From: Mesomycoplasma ovipneumoniae
GTDB lineage: Bacteria > Bacillota_I > Bacilli_A > Mycoplasmatales > Metamycoplasmataceae
NCBI GenBank assembly: GCA_009756935.1
Contig: VZDP01000004.1
Coordinates: 1-64,000, forward strand
Reading direction: 5' to 3'
Length of the DNA stretch: 64,000 bases
Part shown: positions 56,001 through 64,000 of the stretch, piece by piece
Position numbering within the stretch: the first letter of the stretch is position 1
Layout of the letters: every line of letters starts with the position of its first letter
Notes under the pieces: generated by a model
Databases searched by the model: none
The model's input: the letters and a program-made list of their open reading frames with translations, nothing else
What the model was told of the DNA's origin: nothing
Translations under genes and position numbers: made by a program

Positions 56001-56760
56001 AGCTTTCCAACCGCGTAATATTAAAGACAATAAAAAACATTATTTAATCGCATCTGGCGACGGTAAAGGTATTTTTATTAAGAAAACCAAACTAGGTGAT
56101 GGAAAAACTGAGAAATTTGCCTTAGGTCTTGATGAAAATCCGGGTTCTAACGGAGGTTCAAAGGTTGATTCAATTGTTGCTTTAATTTCTGGAGTTGATG
56201 GTGAAGCCGACACTCGACTTCAGTTTGAAGAACCAACTTCTGGTTCTAATGGCGGCGGTGGCGGTGGTTCAAATAATGGGTCTACTGCTGAGGCAAAAAA
56301 CATAATTCAACTAGTTTTTGGAGTGCCCGCTCCTGATCCTTTCAGACAAACTAATGTAAATAAAGAAGATGCTGATGACTTTGACTTTATTAAAGATGGA
56401 GATCTAATTTTCTTAACTTTAATAAAAAATCAAAATAAATGGACAATTTGACTTACTTCATCAAAAGCAAAAAACCCTTACAGTCAAAGAATTTCTAGTA
56501 CTTTAGACCTAACTTTAGGTGGTCATTTTGATCATAGTAAAAATCTAACTTGAACTCATTTAGGTCCTAAAGCTGAAGCAACTTCTACAACTTCATCTGG
56601 TGGAACTGAAGCTCAAACTCAAACCAACACAGCCCCAACCTCATCTCCAACTCAAATCTTGTTCAAAGGTTTTGCAGTTTATGACTCACCTACTTTAGCA
56701 ACAAATGTTGAGACAGTCTCAACCTTAAATAATCTTTTTATTAAAAAATTCATTAAATAA
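53065..56760 (+). CDS. P102-like surface protein paralogue
   Basis: 1231 aa. N-terminal TM signal (FSITAILTTIVAVPIGLTI) followed by ERSYSSQIFGNVDKNEVV, which fits the P102/LppT family that follows P97-type genes in this clade. Low-complexity stretches: EGEKKTEEGEKKPEEG and Ala/Gly/Thr/Ser tracts (about 640-760), Thr/Pro tract (about 910-960) and a Gly block near 1060. It probably binds host matrix or assembles with the P97-like protein on the surface, by family analogy. A strong terminator follows. Confidence 0.85.
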
Positions 56761-56787
56761 TTTTTTAATAAAACAATAGATAAATTA

Positions 56788-56826
56788 AAAAGTAAACTTT
56801 TAAAGGCAAAAGTTTACTTTTTTACA
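56788..56826 (+). terminator. Terminator of the P97/P102 operon
   Basis: AAAAGTAAACTTTT, loop AAAGGC, AAAAGTTTACTTTT plus further T: a perfect 14-bp stem, 27 nt past the stop. Confidence 0.85.
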
Positions 56827-56881
56827 TTAATAACAACAGTTTACATTAAAATATAAAATAAATCATTATAATTATTATATT

Positions 56882-57211
56882 ATGCGAACAAACCCTTTTT
56901 ATTCTGGAATTAGACTAATAGATCTTCCACAACCAGTTTTAATTAGTCTTTCTGTTATTTTCTTTGTTCTTGCGATAGTTTCAATTTCATTTCACAAATA
57001 TACAAGAAAAAAAATTCAACAATACAAAGAACTTCAAATGGAAGATTGAAAAAGAGAAAATCCGGGCAAAAAACATTTTACTTATGAACAGACAAAAATG
57101 TTTTTACCCGCTTGACAAAGAGCAAAATACAATGCCCATATTTTTTTGTGTGTAATTTTTGTTGTTGGCGGTTTTGTTTTTGCATTTGGCAACACCTTAA
57201 CAACTTTATAA
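56882..57211 (+). CDS. Small two-helix membrane protein, unknown function
   Basis: 109 aa, MRTNPFYSGIRLIDLPQ..., TAA end. Two hydrophobic helices (VLISLSVIFFVLAIVSI near 19-35 and IFLCVIFVVGGFVFAFG near 86-102) enclose a basic cytoplasmic-looking loop. Two TGA(Trp) codons. TATAAT at 56867-56872 is only 9 nt before the ATG and there is no ribosome site, so the mRNA may be leaderless. It lies between the adhesin operon and nrd and is closed by a terminator at 57321. Not recognised. Confidence 0.7.
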
Positions 57212-57320
57212 GTCTAATTTTGTTGTTTTTGTCTTTAAAATTATTTTTTCTTAGTTTTTTCCAAAGCTGGCAGGAATTGACAATAAAATTTTTAATTTAT
57301 TTACCCCACAAATATAAAAA

Positions 57321-57347
57321 AATCCTATAAATTCATAGGGTTTTTTT
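57321..57347 (+). terminator. Bidirectional terminator before nrdF
   Basis: AATCCTAT-AAATTC-ATAGGGTTTTTTT; the A-run on the other side also gives a U-tract on the minus strand. A 15-16 nt A-run follows at about 57363-57378. Confidence 0.75.
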
Positions 57348-57477
57348 ATTTTTTTTGTGTCAAAAAAAAAAAAAAAATTATTTTGAAAAAAAATTTTCTT
57401 AAAAGACTTTTCTTTTTGGTAAAATTATATTCCATTTAATTTTTTAATTATTTAAAGAGCTATTTAGAGGTGGAAAA

Positions 57478-58524
57478 ATGAGTCAAGAAAACAACAATTT
57501 AAAAATTAAACAAAAAAATGATTACTATAACCTTTCAGTTTCGCCTCTGGAATATGCCTATAATAATTTTTCAGGCAAAATGCGGTCAGTAAACTGAAAT
57601 GTCATCAATGATCCTAAAGATTTAGAAGTTTGAACCCGTGTAGTTCAAAATTTCTGAATTCCAGAAAAAATTCCGCTTTCAAACGATTTAGAATCATGAA
57701 GAAGTCTGTCATCAGAATGACAACAACTTGTAACCCGAACTTTTACTGGTCTAACTTTGCTTGATACAATTCAGGCAACAATTGGCGATGTAGCCCAAAT
57801 TGGTCATTCTCTGACCGATCACGAGCAAGTTATATATGCTAATTTTGCTTTTATGGTAGGAGTTCATGCTCGCTCTTATGGTTCAATTTTTTCAACTTTT
57901 TGTTCAAGTGAAGAAATCGAAGAGGCACACAATTGAGTAATAAATAACGAAAAATTACAAAAAAGAGCAAGAATTCTAATCCCTTTTTATGTTGGAAAAG
58001 ATCCTTTAAAATCAAAAGTTGCTGCCGCACTAATGCCTGGTTTTCTACTTTATGGTGGTTTTTATCTCCCTTTTTACCTTTCTTCAAGATCAAAACTGCC
58101 AAATACTTCTGATATAATTCGTTTAATTTTACGTGACAAAGTGATACACAATTATTATTCAGGCTATAAATATCAAAGAAAAGTTGAAAAATTAAGTCCT
58201 GAAAAACAAAAAGAAATGAAAGACTTTGTTTTTGATTTACTTTATAAATTAATTGACTTAGAAAAAGATTATTTATATGACTTATATTCTGAAGTTGGAA
58301 TTGCTGAATCTGCAATAAAATTTAGTCTTTATAATGCTGGCAAATTTTTACAAAATTTAGGATATGACTCACCTTTTACAAAAGAAGAAACTGAAATTGA
58401 ACCTGAAGTTTTTAGTCAATTATCAGCTCGGGCAGACGAGAATCATGATTTTTTCTCAGGAAATGGTTCTTCTTATGTAATGGCCCTTGCTGAAGAAACT
58501 GAAGATGAAGACTGGGAGTTTTAA
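57478..58524 (+). CDS. nrdF: Ribonucleotide reductase beta subunit NrdF, metal-free class Ie (VPK) type
   Basis: 348 aa, R2/ferritin fold. In ordinary class Ib NrdF the second metal Glu lies in FMExVHA. Here it is FMVGVHARSY, so Val127; His130 and radical-site Tyr134 remain. The next Glu (LLExF) is Pro187 (ALMPGFLLYGGF), and the DEAVH Glu is Lys221 (RDKVIHNYY, His224 kept). Asp96 (LLDTIQ) remains. This V-P-K set defines class Ie R2, where NrdI and oxygen convert the Tyr to a stable DOPA radical without metals. First gene of nrdFIE. Ribosome site AGAGGTGG. Confidence 0.93.
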
Positions 58525-58525
58525 A

Positions 58526-58981
58526 ATGGAAAACAACAAAAAACCCTATGAATTAGGTGATTATTCTAAACCTAAAGGCGAAATTTTTCTTGTTTATTTC
58601 TCTTCAATTTCTAATAATACTCACCGTTTTATTGAAAAACTAGGCTTTAAAAATCAAAGAATTCCAATTGATATTGACTCTCAAATTCAAGTCAATCAAG
58701 ATTATGTACTTTTTTGTCCTACTTACAGCGGCGGAAAAGGTGAAACAAGCGGTTCGGTACCAAAACCGGTAATAAAATTTTTAAATAATGAGCAAAACCG
58801 TAAATTTTGCAAAGGAGTTATTGCCTCTGGAAATACTAATTTTGGCGATACATATGCTCTTGCTGGCCCGGTTTTGTCAAAAAAATTGAATGTCCCCTTT
58901 TTATATCACTTTGAGCTCTTAGGGACTTCTGACGATGTTATTAATGTTAAGACAATATTAAATAATTTTTGGGAAAAATAA
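58526..58981 (+). CDS. nrdI: Flavodoxin-like activase NrdI
   Basis: 151 aa. FMN-binding phosphate loop region VYFSSISNNTHRFIEKL, then CPTYSGGKGETSGSVPKPV and ASGNTNFGDTYALAG, all typical of NrdI. It supplies superoxide or a reduced oxygen species to NrdF; in class Ie it is needed to make the DOPA radical. The ATG lies one base after the nrdF stop and the stop abuts nrdE, so expression is tightly coupled. Confidence 0.93.
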   Translation: MENNKKPYELGDYSKPKGEIFLVYFSSISNNTHRFIEKLGFKNQRIPIDIDSQIQVNQDYVLFCPTYSGGKGETSGSVPKPVIKFLNNEQNRKFCKGVIASGNTNFGDTYALAGPVLSKKLNVPFLYHFELLGTSDDVINVKTILNNFWEK

Positions 58982-61144
58982 ATGAAAACACACGACAAAA
59001 ATCACGCTTTTAGTTCTAGCAGCTCTGAAAGTTATATTAGCCTAAATGCAAAGGCCAAATTATTTTCAAAAAATCCAGATGCATATAAATTTGATATTTT
59101 AGCCGGGCAAAAATATATTAGCGAACATATTGAGCCTCGATTTAAAGTATTTAATTCGTTCAAAGACCGAATTAATTTTTTGCTTAGCCAAAATTATTAT
59201 GACCCTGCAGTCATAAATCAGTACTCATTTGAACAACTTGAGGAATTAAATCAAAAAGCTTGAAGTTATAATCATTTTTTCCCTTCATTTATGGGTGCTT
59301 TTAAATTTTATTCTTCATATGCCCTAAAATCTGATGATAATTTAACATATTTAGAACATTTTCCTGACCGGGCTTTGTTAAATAGTTTATTTTTGGCTAA
59401 CGGAAATTTTGAAGATGCTAGGCAAATTCTTGAGCAAATAATGCTAGGCAGATTTCAACCAGCTACCCCAACTTTTTTAAATGCAGGAAAACTAAGAAGA
59501 GGAGAGTTTGTTTCTTGCTATTTAATTAGAGTTGAAGACAATATGGAATCAATTTCGCGGGCAATTACAACTTCTTTGCAACTTTCAAAGCGTGGTGGCG
59601 GAGTTAGTGTTTTGCTAACAAATTTACGTGAACTAGGGGCACCAATTAAAAACATTGAAAATCAAGCAACAGGCGTAATTCCTGTCATGAAAATACTTGA
59701 AGACTCTTTTTCGTATGCAAACCAACTTGGACAACGTCAAGGAGCTGGTGCTGTTTATTTAAATGTTCACCATCCTGATATTTTGTCTTTCCTTGATACA
59801 AAAAGGGAAAATGCTGATGAAAAAATAAGAATAAAATCGCTCTCTCTGGGCGTTATAATCCCAAATATAACACTAACACTGGCCAAAAACAACGAACAAA
59901 TGGCACTTTTTTCTGTTTATGATACCGAAAAGTTTTACAAAAAACCTTTTAGTGACATTTCAATCACCCAAGAATACTACAAAATGCTAGATAATCCCAA
60001 AATTAAAAAAACCTTCATTTCAGCAAGAAAATTATTTCAAACAATTGCTGAACTACAATTTGAAAGCGGTTATCCTTATATTTTATTTGAAGACACTGTT
60101 AATGATGCAAATGCTCATCCTGATCGGGTTGTAATGTCAAATTTATGTTCAGAAATCACTCAACCTTCAACTCCAAGTTCTTATTTTCCTGATCTAAGTT
60201 TTAAAGAAATTGGCCAAGATATCTGCTGTAATTTAGGTTCGCTAAATATTGACAAAGCCATGGAATCAGGTAAAGATTTTCAAAAAATGGTTCACTATTC
60301 AATTGTCGGACTTGATAGTGTCTCAAGAAATTCTGATCTTTCAGTTGCCCCTTCAATTCAAAAAGGGAATAATTTAAACCACGCAATTGGACTTGGAGCT
60401 ATGAATTTACACGGTTTTTTGGCCAAAAACCAAATAATGTATGACTCAGAAGAAGCTCTTGACTTTACAAATATTTTCTTTTATTGTCTAGCATTTTCTG
60501 CTTTTAAGTCTTCTTTAGAATTGGCAAAAAAATTCGGTCCTTTTGCTGGTTTTGAAAAAACCACATTTGCCAGTGGCAAATATTTTGAAAAATATACAAA
60601 AGTTGATAGCTCAACTTTTGTACCAAAAACCGCTAGAATTCAGCAACTTTTTGAAGACTATCAAGTTGCAATTCCGTCCCGTCAAGACTGGATTGAACTG
60701 GTAGAGCAAATTAAAATTCACGGAATTGCCAATTCACATTTAATGGCCATTGCTCCAACTGGGTCAATTTCCTATCTTAATTCTTGCACCCCATCACTCC
60801 AGCCGGTTGTTGCCCCTGTTGAAGTTAGAAAAGAAGGAAAATTAGGAAGAATTTATGTTCCTTCATATCAATTAGGTCCAAAAACATATGACTTTTATCA
60901 AAAAGGAGCATACGAACTTGGACCAATTCCAATTATTAACATCGTTGCCGAAGCCCAAAAACACGTGGATCAGTCAATTTCAATGACATTATTTTTAACT
61001 GACAAAGCAACAACTAGAGATTTAAATAAAGCATATATTCATGCCTTTAAAAAAGGTTGCAAGTCAATTTATTATGTAAGAATTCGCCAAGATGTCCTTG
61101 AAGATTCAGAAAACTATGAATTTTGCGAGTCTTGTGCCGTTTAA
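58982..61144 (+). CDS. nrdE: Ribonucleotide reductase alpha subunit NrdE
   Basis: 720 aa, class Ib R1. PATPTFLNAGKLRRGEFVSCYLI carries one active-site Cys. SLQLSKRGGGVSV and MSNLCSEI hold the radical Cys and Glu. APTGSISYLNSCTPSLQP forms the phosphate site, and the C-terminal redox pair is FCESCAV. No ATP-cone, as expected. It makes dNDPs using the radical from NrdF and electrons from a NrdH/thioredoxin-type donor not present here. Confidence 0.95.
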
Positions 61145-61179
61145 TTTTTCAAAATAAAATATTTTGAAAAATTTATTAT

Positions 61180-61689
61180 CTAATATTGATTTTTAATTCT
61201 TTCAAGATTTTTATTGTATTTTTCCAGATAAGCTTGAGTTACTTGATCAATATTTCAGTTCAAAATTTCAATAAAACCAAGGAAATATTCAAACAAATTA
61301 ACAAGAGTTTCTTTTTCCTTTTTATGCAAAAAATCAGCGGCTAAAATAAAGACTTTTTTAAATTGTTCGTTAATATCTTTGTTTTGAACAAATTTTGTTT
61401 CAAAAACTTGTTGGCTTTGAAAATGAATTCCGGCTGAAACAAGAAAATGAATTGCATCAACAAATTCTTCGATAGTTTTATCAAAATTAGACTTTTTGTT
61501 AATTTTTCAATATTTAAAGCTTTCAATTTCATTTGCAAATTCAGCAATTTCGACTATGGCAGCAATTATTACCTTATCTTGCCATTGGTGATCAACCTTT
61601 GTGATTAAATCATTACCATAACTATATTCAGCAAAAAGTTTATCTAAAATTTTTTGTTTTTCAAAAATTAGTTTTAAATCAACAATCAT
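61180..61689 (-). CDS. dut: Dimeric (all-alpha) dUTPase
   Basis: 169 aa. Metal-binding helices show IVEIAEFANEIESFKYWK and EEFVDAIHFLVSAGI, the ExxE and ExxD pattern of MazG-like dimeric dUTPases. It hydrolyses dUTP to dUMP, linking to the nrd operon with which it converges. Two TGA(Trp) codons. No clear terminator in the 35-nt gap to nrdE. Confidence 0.85.
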
Positions 61690-61780
61690 ATTACTTCACA
61701 CAAAAAAATATATAATTAATAAATGTATAATTATATATTTTTTTGTTAATTTTTCAAAGAAAAAAATTATTTTGCTTTTT

Positions 61781-62344
61781 CCAGAGTTTCCTGGTTTGAT
61801 GGCAGAAATTCACTTTTTAGTGGATAAAAATATACAAAAATAACGGTAAATCCGTGTTTTTTTAGCTAAAGCCTTAATTTTTATTATTTTAAAATCAGCC
61901 TTTTGTAAAAAAAAAAAAAAAATGCTTGGTCTAGAAAAAAATTCTGTTATAATTAGAGTCACTTGAGAATAATTAATAAATTTGATATTGAATTAAGGGG
62001 AATTAGTTATGTTTTTGTCATAAAAAAATCAGAAAATGCGAATTATCCATTATGTTTTTAAATATAATGGAATGCCTTAAATTTACCCGTTTAGAAATCT
62101 TTAAATTTAGGGCTTTTGGTTATTGTTCTTTCAAAACTTCATATATTTTTTTAGGCTCAATTTAAGTAAAAACGAGTTTTCTATTTACATTGAGTTTAAA
62201 TAGTAGTTGTTTTTTTCTTTCGTGAGTGTTAGATTTAAAATTTAGTGTTTTTGCTTTGATAGTTATTTTTCCTTTGTTTTCCAAAAAGTTAAAAAAGTGC
62301 CCAAAAAACAGACACTTCCTAAATCGAAGATAAAAATGCAACGT
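61781..62344 (+). repeat. Copy R6 of the TIR repeat
   Basis: Begins with CCAGAGTTTCC..GTTTGATG (61781-61801) and the TTCACTTTTTAGTGGA hairpin. A16 (61907-61922), TTGGTC 61926-61931, 16 bp, TATAAT 61948-61953, AAGGGG, ORF MFLS at 62009-62023. Hairpins CCATTAT/ATAATGG, CCTTAAATTT/AAATTTAGGG and a CTCAATTTAAG/CATTGAG stem follow; the end hairpin AAGTGCCC/GACACTT is decayed. Bases 61809-62346 equal 62637-63174. Confidence 0.88.
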
Positions 62345-62345
62345 A

Positions 62346-62486
62346 TTAGTGATTTATTAAGATATCAAAGTAGAAATCATATCTATTCCAAATGTTTGGA
62401 TCGCTAGGGACATCATCGTGATTTTTAAGTATCATTTGCTGATCTAAAGTGTTAAATTCAACCCTTTGTCTTAATTTTTGCAACAT
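62346..62486 (-). CDS. Repeat-borne 46-residue protein, copy 2
   Basis: MLQKLRQRVEFNTLDQQM ... DPNIWNRYDFYFDILINH. Same length and frame as 36886-37026, Trp coded TGG here. A -10 (62538-62533) and ORF MKKQKLTRLV (62524-62492) lie upstream as in copy 1. It fills the spacer between R6 and R7. Function unknown. Confidence 0.45.
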   Translation of the reverse strand: MLQKLRQRVEFNTLDQQMILKNHDDVPSDPNIWNRYDFYFDILINH

Positions 62487-62637
62487 CGTTACTAAACCAA
62501 CCTAGTTAATTTTTGTTTTTTCATAATGTATAATTATACCATAAAATTACTTAAAATGCTATCAAATGCTACCAATAAAAATTAAGGTTTTACATTCAAA
62601 AAACACCGATTTTACGGGTCTTTTTTCATATTTATAT

Positions 62638-63174
62638 TCACTTTTTAGTGGATAAAAATATACAAAAATAACGGTAAATCCGTGTTTTTTTAGCTAAAGC
62701 CTTAATTTTTATTATTTTAAAATCAGCCTTTTGTAAAAAAAAAAAAAAAATGCTTGGTCTAGAAAAAAATTCTGTTATAATTAGAGTCACTTGAGAATAA
62801 TTAATAAATTTGATATTGAATTAAGGGGAATTAGTTATGTTTTTGTCATAAAAAAATCAGAAAATGCGAATTATCCATTATGTTTTTAAATATAATGGAA
62901 TGCCTTAAATTTACCCGTTTAGAAATCTTTAAATTTAGGGCTTTTGGTTATTGTTCTTTCAAAACTTCATATATTTTTTTAGGCTCAATTTAAGTAAAAA
63001 CGAGTTTTCTATTTACATTGAGTTTAAATAGTAGTTGTTTTTTTCTTTCGTGAGTGTTAGATTTAAAATTTAGTGTTTTTGCTTTGATAGTTATTTTTCC
63101 TTTGTTTTCCAAAAAGTTAAAAAAGTGCCCAAAAAACAGACACTTCCTAAATCGAAGATAAAAATGCAACGTAT
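62638..63174 (+). repeat. Copy R7 of the TIR repeat
   Basis: Aligned to R6 at a constant offset of 828 bases with no difference noticed over about 538 bases, so the duplication is recent. Promoter TTGGTC 62754-62759, TATAAT 62776-62781, ORF 62837-62851. The left terminal repeat is missing; the end continues into the IS30-type element, which it could transcribe. Confidence 0.88.
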
Positions 63175-63202
63175 GGTATAATAATATTATACTTGCATTT
63201 TT
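63163..63202 (+). promoter_or_regulatory. Hairpin overlapping the IS30-type transposase promoter
   Basis: AAAAATGCAA ... TTGCATTTTT: a perfect 10-bp inverted repeat, enclosing a second near-palindrome GGTATAATAATATTATAC that contains TATAAT. The structure can serve both as promoter and, for incoming transcripts, as a terminator. Confidence 0.55.
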
Positions 63203-63218
63203 TTATTCTTGGAGTATC

Positions 63219-64000
63219 ATGGAAAAAAGAAAATTTAAACATTTTAGTTTTGAAGATTTAGTAAAAATTGAGTTTTTATTGCAGCAGAACAAAAGTATTA
63301 GATTTATTGCTAAGCAACTTAATGTTGCACCCTCAACTGTCTCAAGAGAAATTAAAAGAAATTTAAATGAATATGGAATTTATGAAGCTAATTTGGCAAT
63401 AACAAAAAGGCGAAAAAGATATTATCATAGGTATTATTTTAGATTTGTTGTGTTAGGAAAATATGAGGAATTTAGCAAAATTTTTGCAGTAAAATATGAC
63501 AAAAAAGTCCACGGAGTTAAGGCGACATATTTTTATATAGCAGAAAATTTTCCCGACATTGAAAGACCATCTTTAAAGACTGTTTTTAACTGAATTAAAA
63601 CTAATAAATGGGTATTAGTTAGGAGTGACAGACTCAGAAAATATTACAAAAAAGGCGGAAAAAGAACCAGAAATGCCGTGCAAAGATTAGTTCCAGAAGG
63701 TTATGTAAAACCCATTTGAGCACGTGATAAATCCATAGATTCTAGGCAAGATTTTGGACATTGAGAGCTAGATTTAGTAGTTGGCAAAAAGGCTAGCGGA
63801 CATGATAATATCTTAACTTTAGTAGAAAGAAAAACTAGAAAATTATTTGCTAAAAAAGTGCGAAACAAAAATCCCAGAACCATCAATAAAGCCATCAAAG
63901 ATCTTGCAAATGAAAATAATTTACATATCAAAACTATCACTTGTGACAATGGGATTGAATTTGAGGAAATTGCGATATTGGCATATTGATTAAAAGTAAT
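63219..64000 (+). mobile_element. IS30-family transposase gene, cut by the window end
   Basis: At least 260 codons. N-terminal HTH FSFEDLVKIEFLLQQNKSIRFIAKQLNVAPSTVSREIKRN is the IS30 signature. The DDE core starts with GHWELDLVVGKK (first Asp) and ITCDNGIEF (second Asp); the Glu lies beyond the window. Three TGA(Trp) codons and no stop up to 64000, so it may be intact. Ribosome site TTGGAG. Confidence 0.88.

Noticed and set aside
55611..56030. Long minus-strand ORF rich in Val/Gly opposite the P102-like gene
   Set aside because: It is the antisense reading of Thr/Pro/Ala low-complexity codons, with no ribosome site. The plus strand carries a clear long gene.
57112..57330. ORF of 72 codons overlapping the small membrane protein gene
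   Set aside because: Different frame, Phe/Leu-rich artefact of T-rich DNA running into a terminator. The frame starting at 56882 has a promoter and explains the region.
62009..62023. Micro-ORF MFLS annotated as a gene
   Set aside because: Sequence and length drift between copies (MFLS, MFLP, MFFV, MFFDIIK). It is kept as part of the repeat description, not as a protein-coding gene.

Overview
The window is a piece of an AT-rich mollicute chromosome. UGA must be read as Trp: most long genes (gyrA, secDF, hisS, aspS, nrdF, the adhesins) stay open only if in-frame TGA is translated. The tandem pair of large P97-like and P102-like surface proteins, the mycoplasma lipoproteins and the housekeeping set point to the Mycoplasma (Mesomycoplasma) hyopneumoniae / ovipneumoniae / dispar / conjunctivae group. 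I cannot fix the species.

Layout. 1-5.1 kb (minus): gyrA, a ZIP-type metal transporter and nine tRNA genes (Phe, Asp, fMet, Ser, Ile2-type CAT, Met, Ala, Pro, Arg). 5.2-6.0 kb: rbgA. 6.2-12.1 kb (minus): an S8 (subtilisin-like) protease plus lipoprotein cassette, followed by a second copy whose lipoprotein is intact and whose protease has collapsed to a pseudogene. 12.2-16.9 kb (minus): overlapping operon nusB - hypothetical - tlyA - sufS - sufU - 23S/16S pseudouridine synthase, with lepB behind its own promoter. 17.1-18.3 kb: deoB. 18.4-22.6 kb (plus): C39-peptidase ABC exporter, a small membrane-anchored protein, ybeY, cdd, era. 22.8-24.2 kb: dihydrolipoamide dehydrogenase. 24.3-26.4 kb: repeat DNA and a 3'-damaged IS3-type transposase. 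26.6-28.4 kb: SGNH-hydrolase lipoprotein behind a poly-T promoter. 29.1-30.3 kb: glyA. 30.5-36.1 kb: secDF, hisS, aspS. 37.4-41.7 kb (minus): two tandem fused ABC-ATPase/FtsX permeases. 42.5-48.4 kb: a 1977-residue lipoprotein with a C-terminal DUF31 (trypsin-like) protease. 49.5-56.8 kb: P97-like and P102-like proteins. 56.9-61.1 kb: a small membrane protein, then nrdF-nrdI-nrdE. 61.2-61.7 kb: dimeric dUTPase. 61.8-64 kb: duplicated repeat DNA and a truncated IS30-type transposase.

Two systems stand out. First, NrdF lacks three of the metal-binding carboxylates (replaced by Val127, Pro187 and Lys221) but keeps the radical-site Tyr134. This is the signature of the metal-free, DOPA-radical class Ie ribonucleotide reductase, here with its nrdI activase and nrdE in one operon. 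Second, a dispersed element of roughly 0.5-0.7 kb occurs at least seven times. It has terminal inverted repeats, and inside them a near-invariant promoter (TTGGTC, 16 bp, TATAAT), a strong Shine-Dalgarno in front of a 4-7 codon ORF, conserved hairpins and a terminator. It looks like a mobile transcription unit or small-RNA family and I do not recognise it from the literature. A related insert carries a conserved 46-codon ORF in which TGA and TGG interchange at one Trp codon, evidence that it is or was translated.

The surface genes (proteases, lipoproteins, P97/P102 pair, SGNH lipoprotein, ABC permeases) lie next to the repeats and are the parts showing duplication, decay and possible phase variation. 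The housekeeping operons are compact and ordinary.
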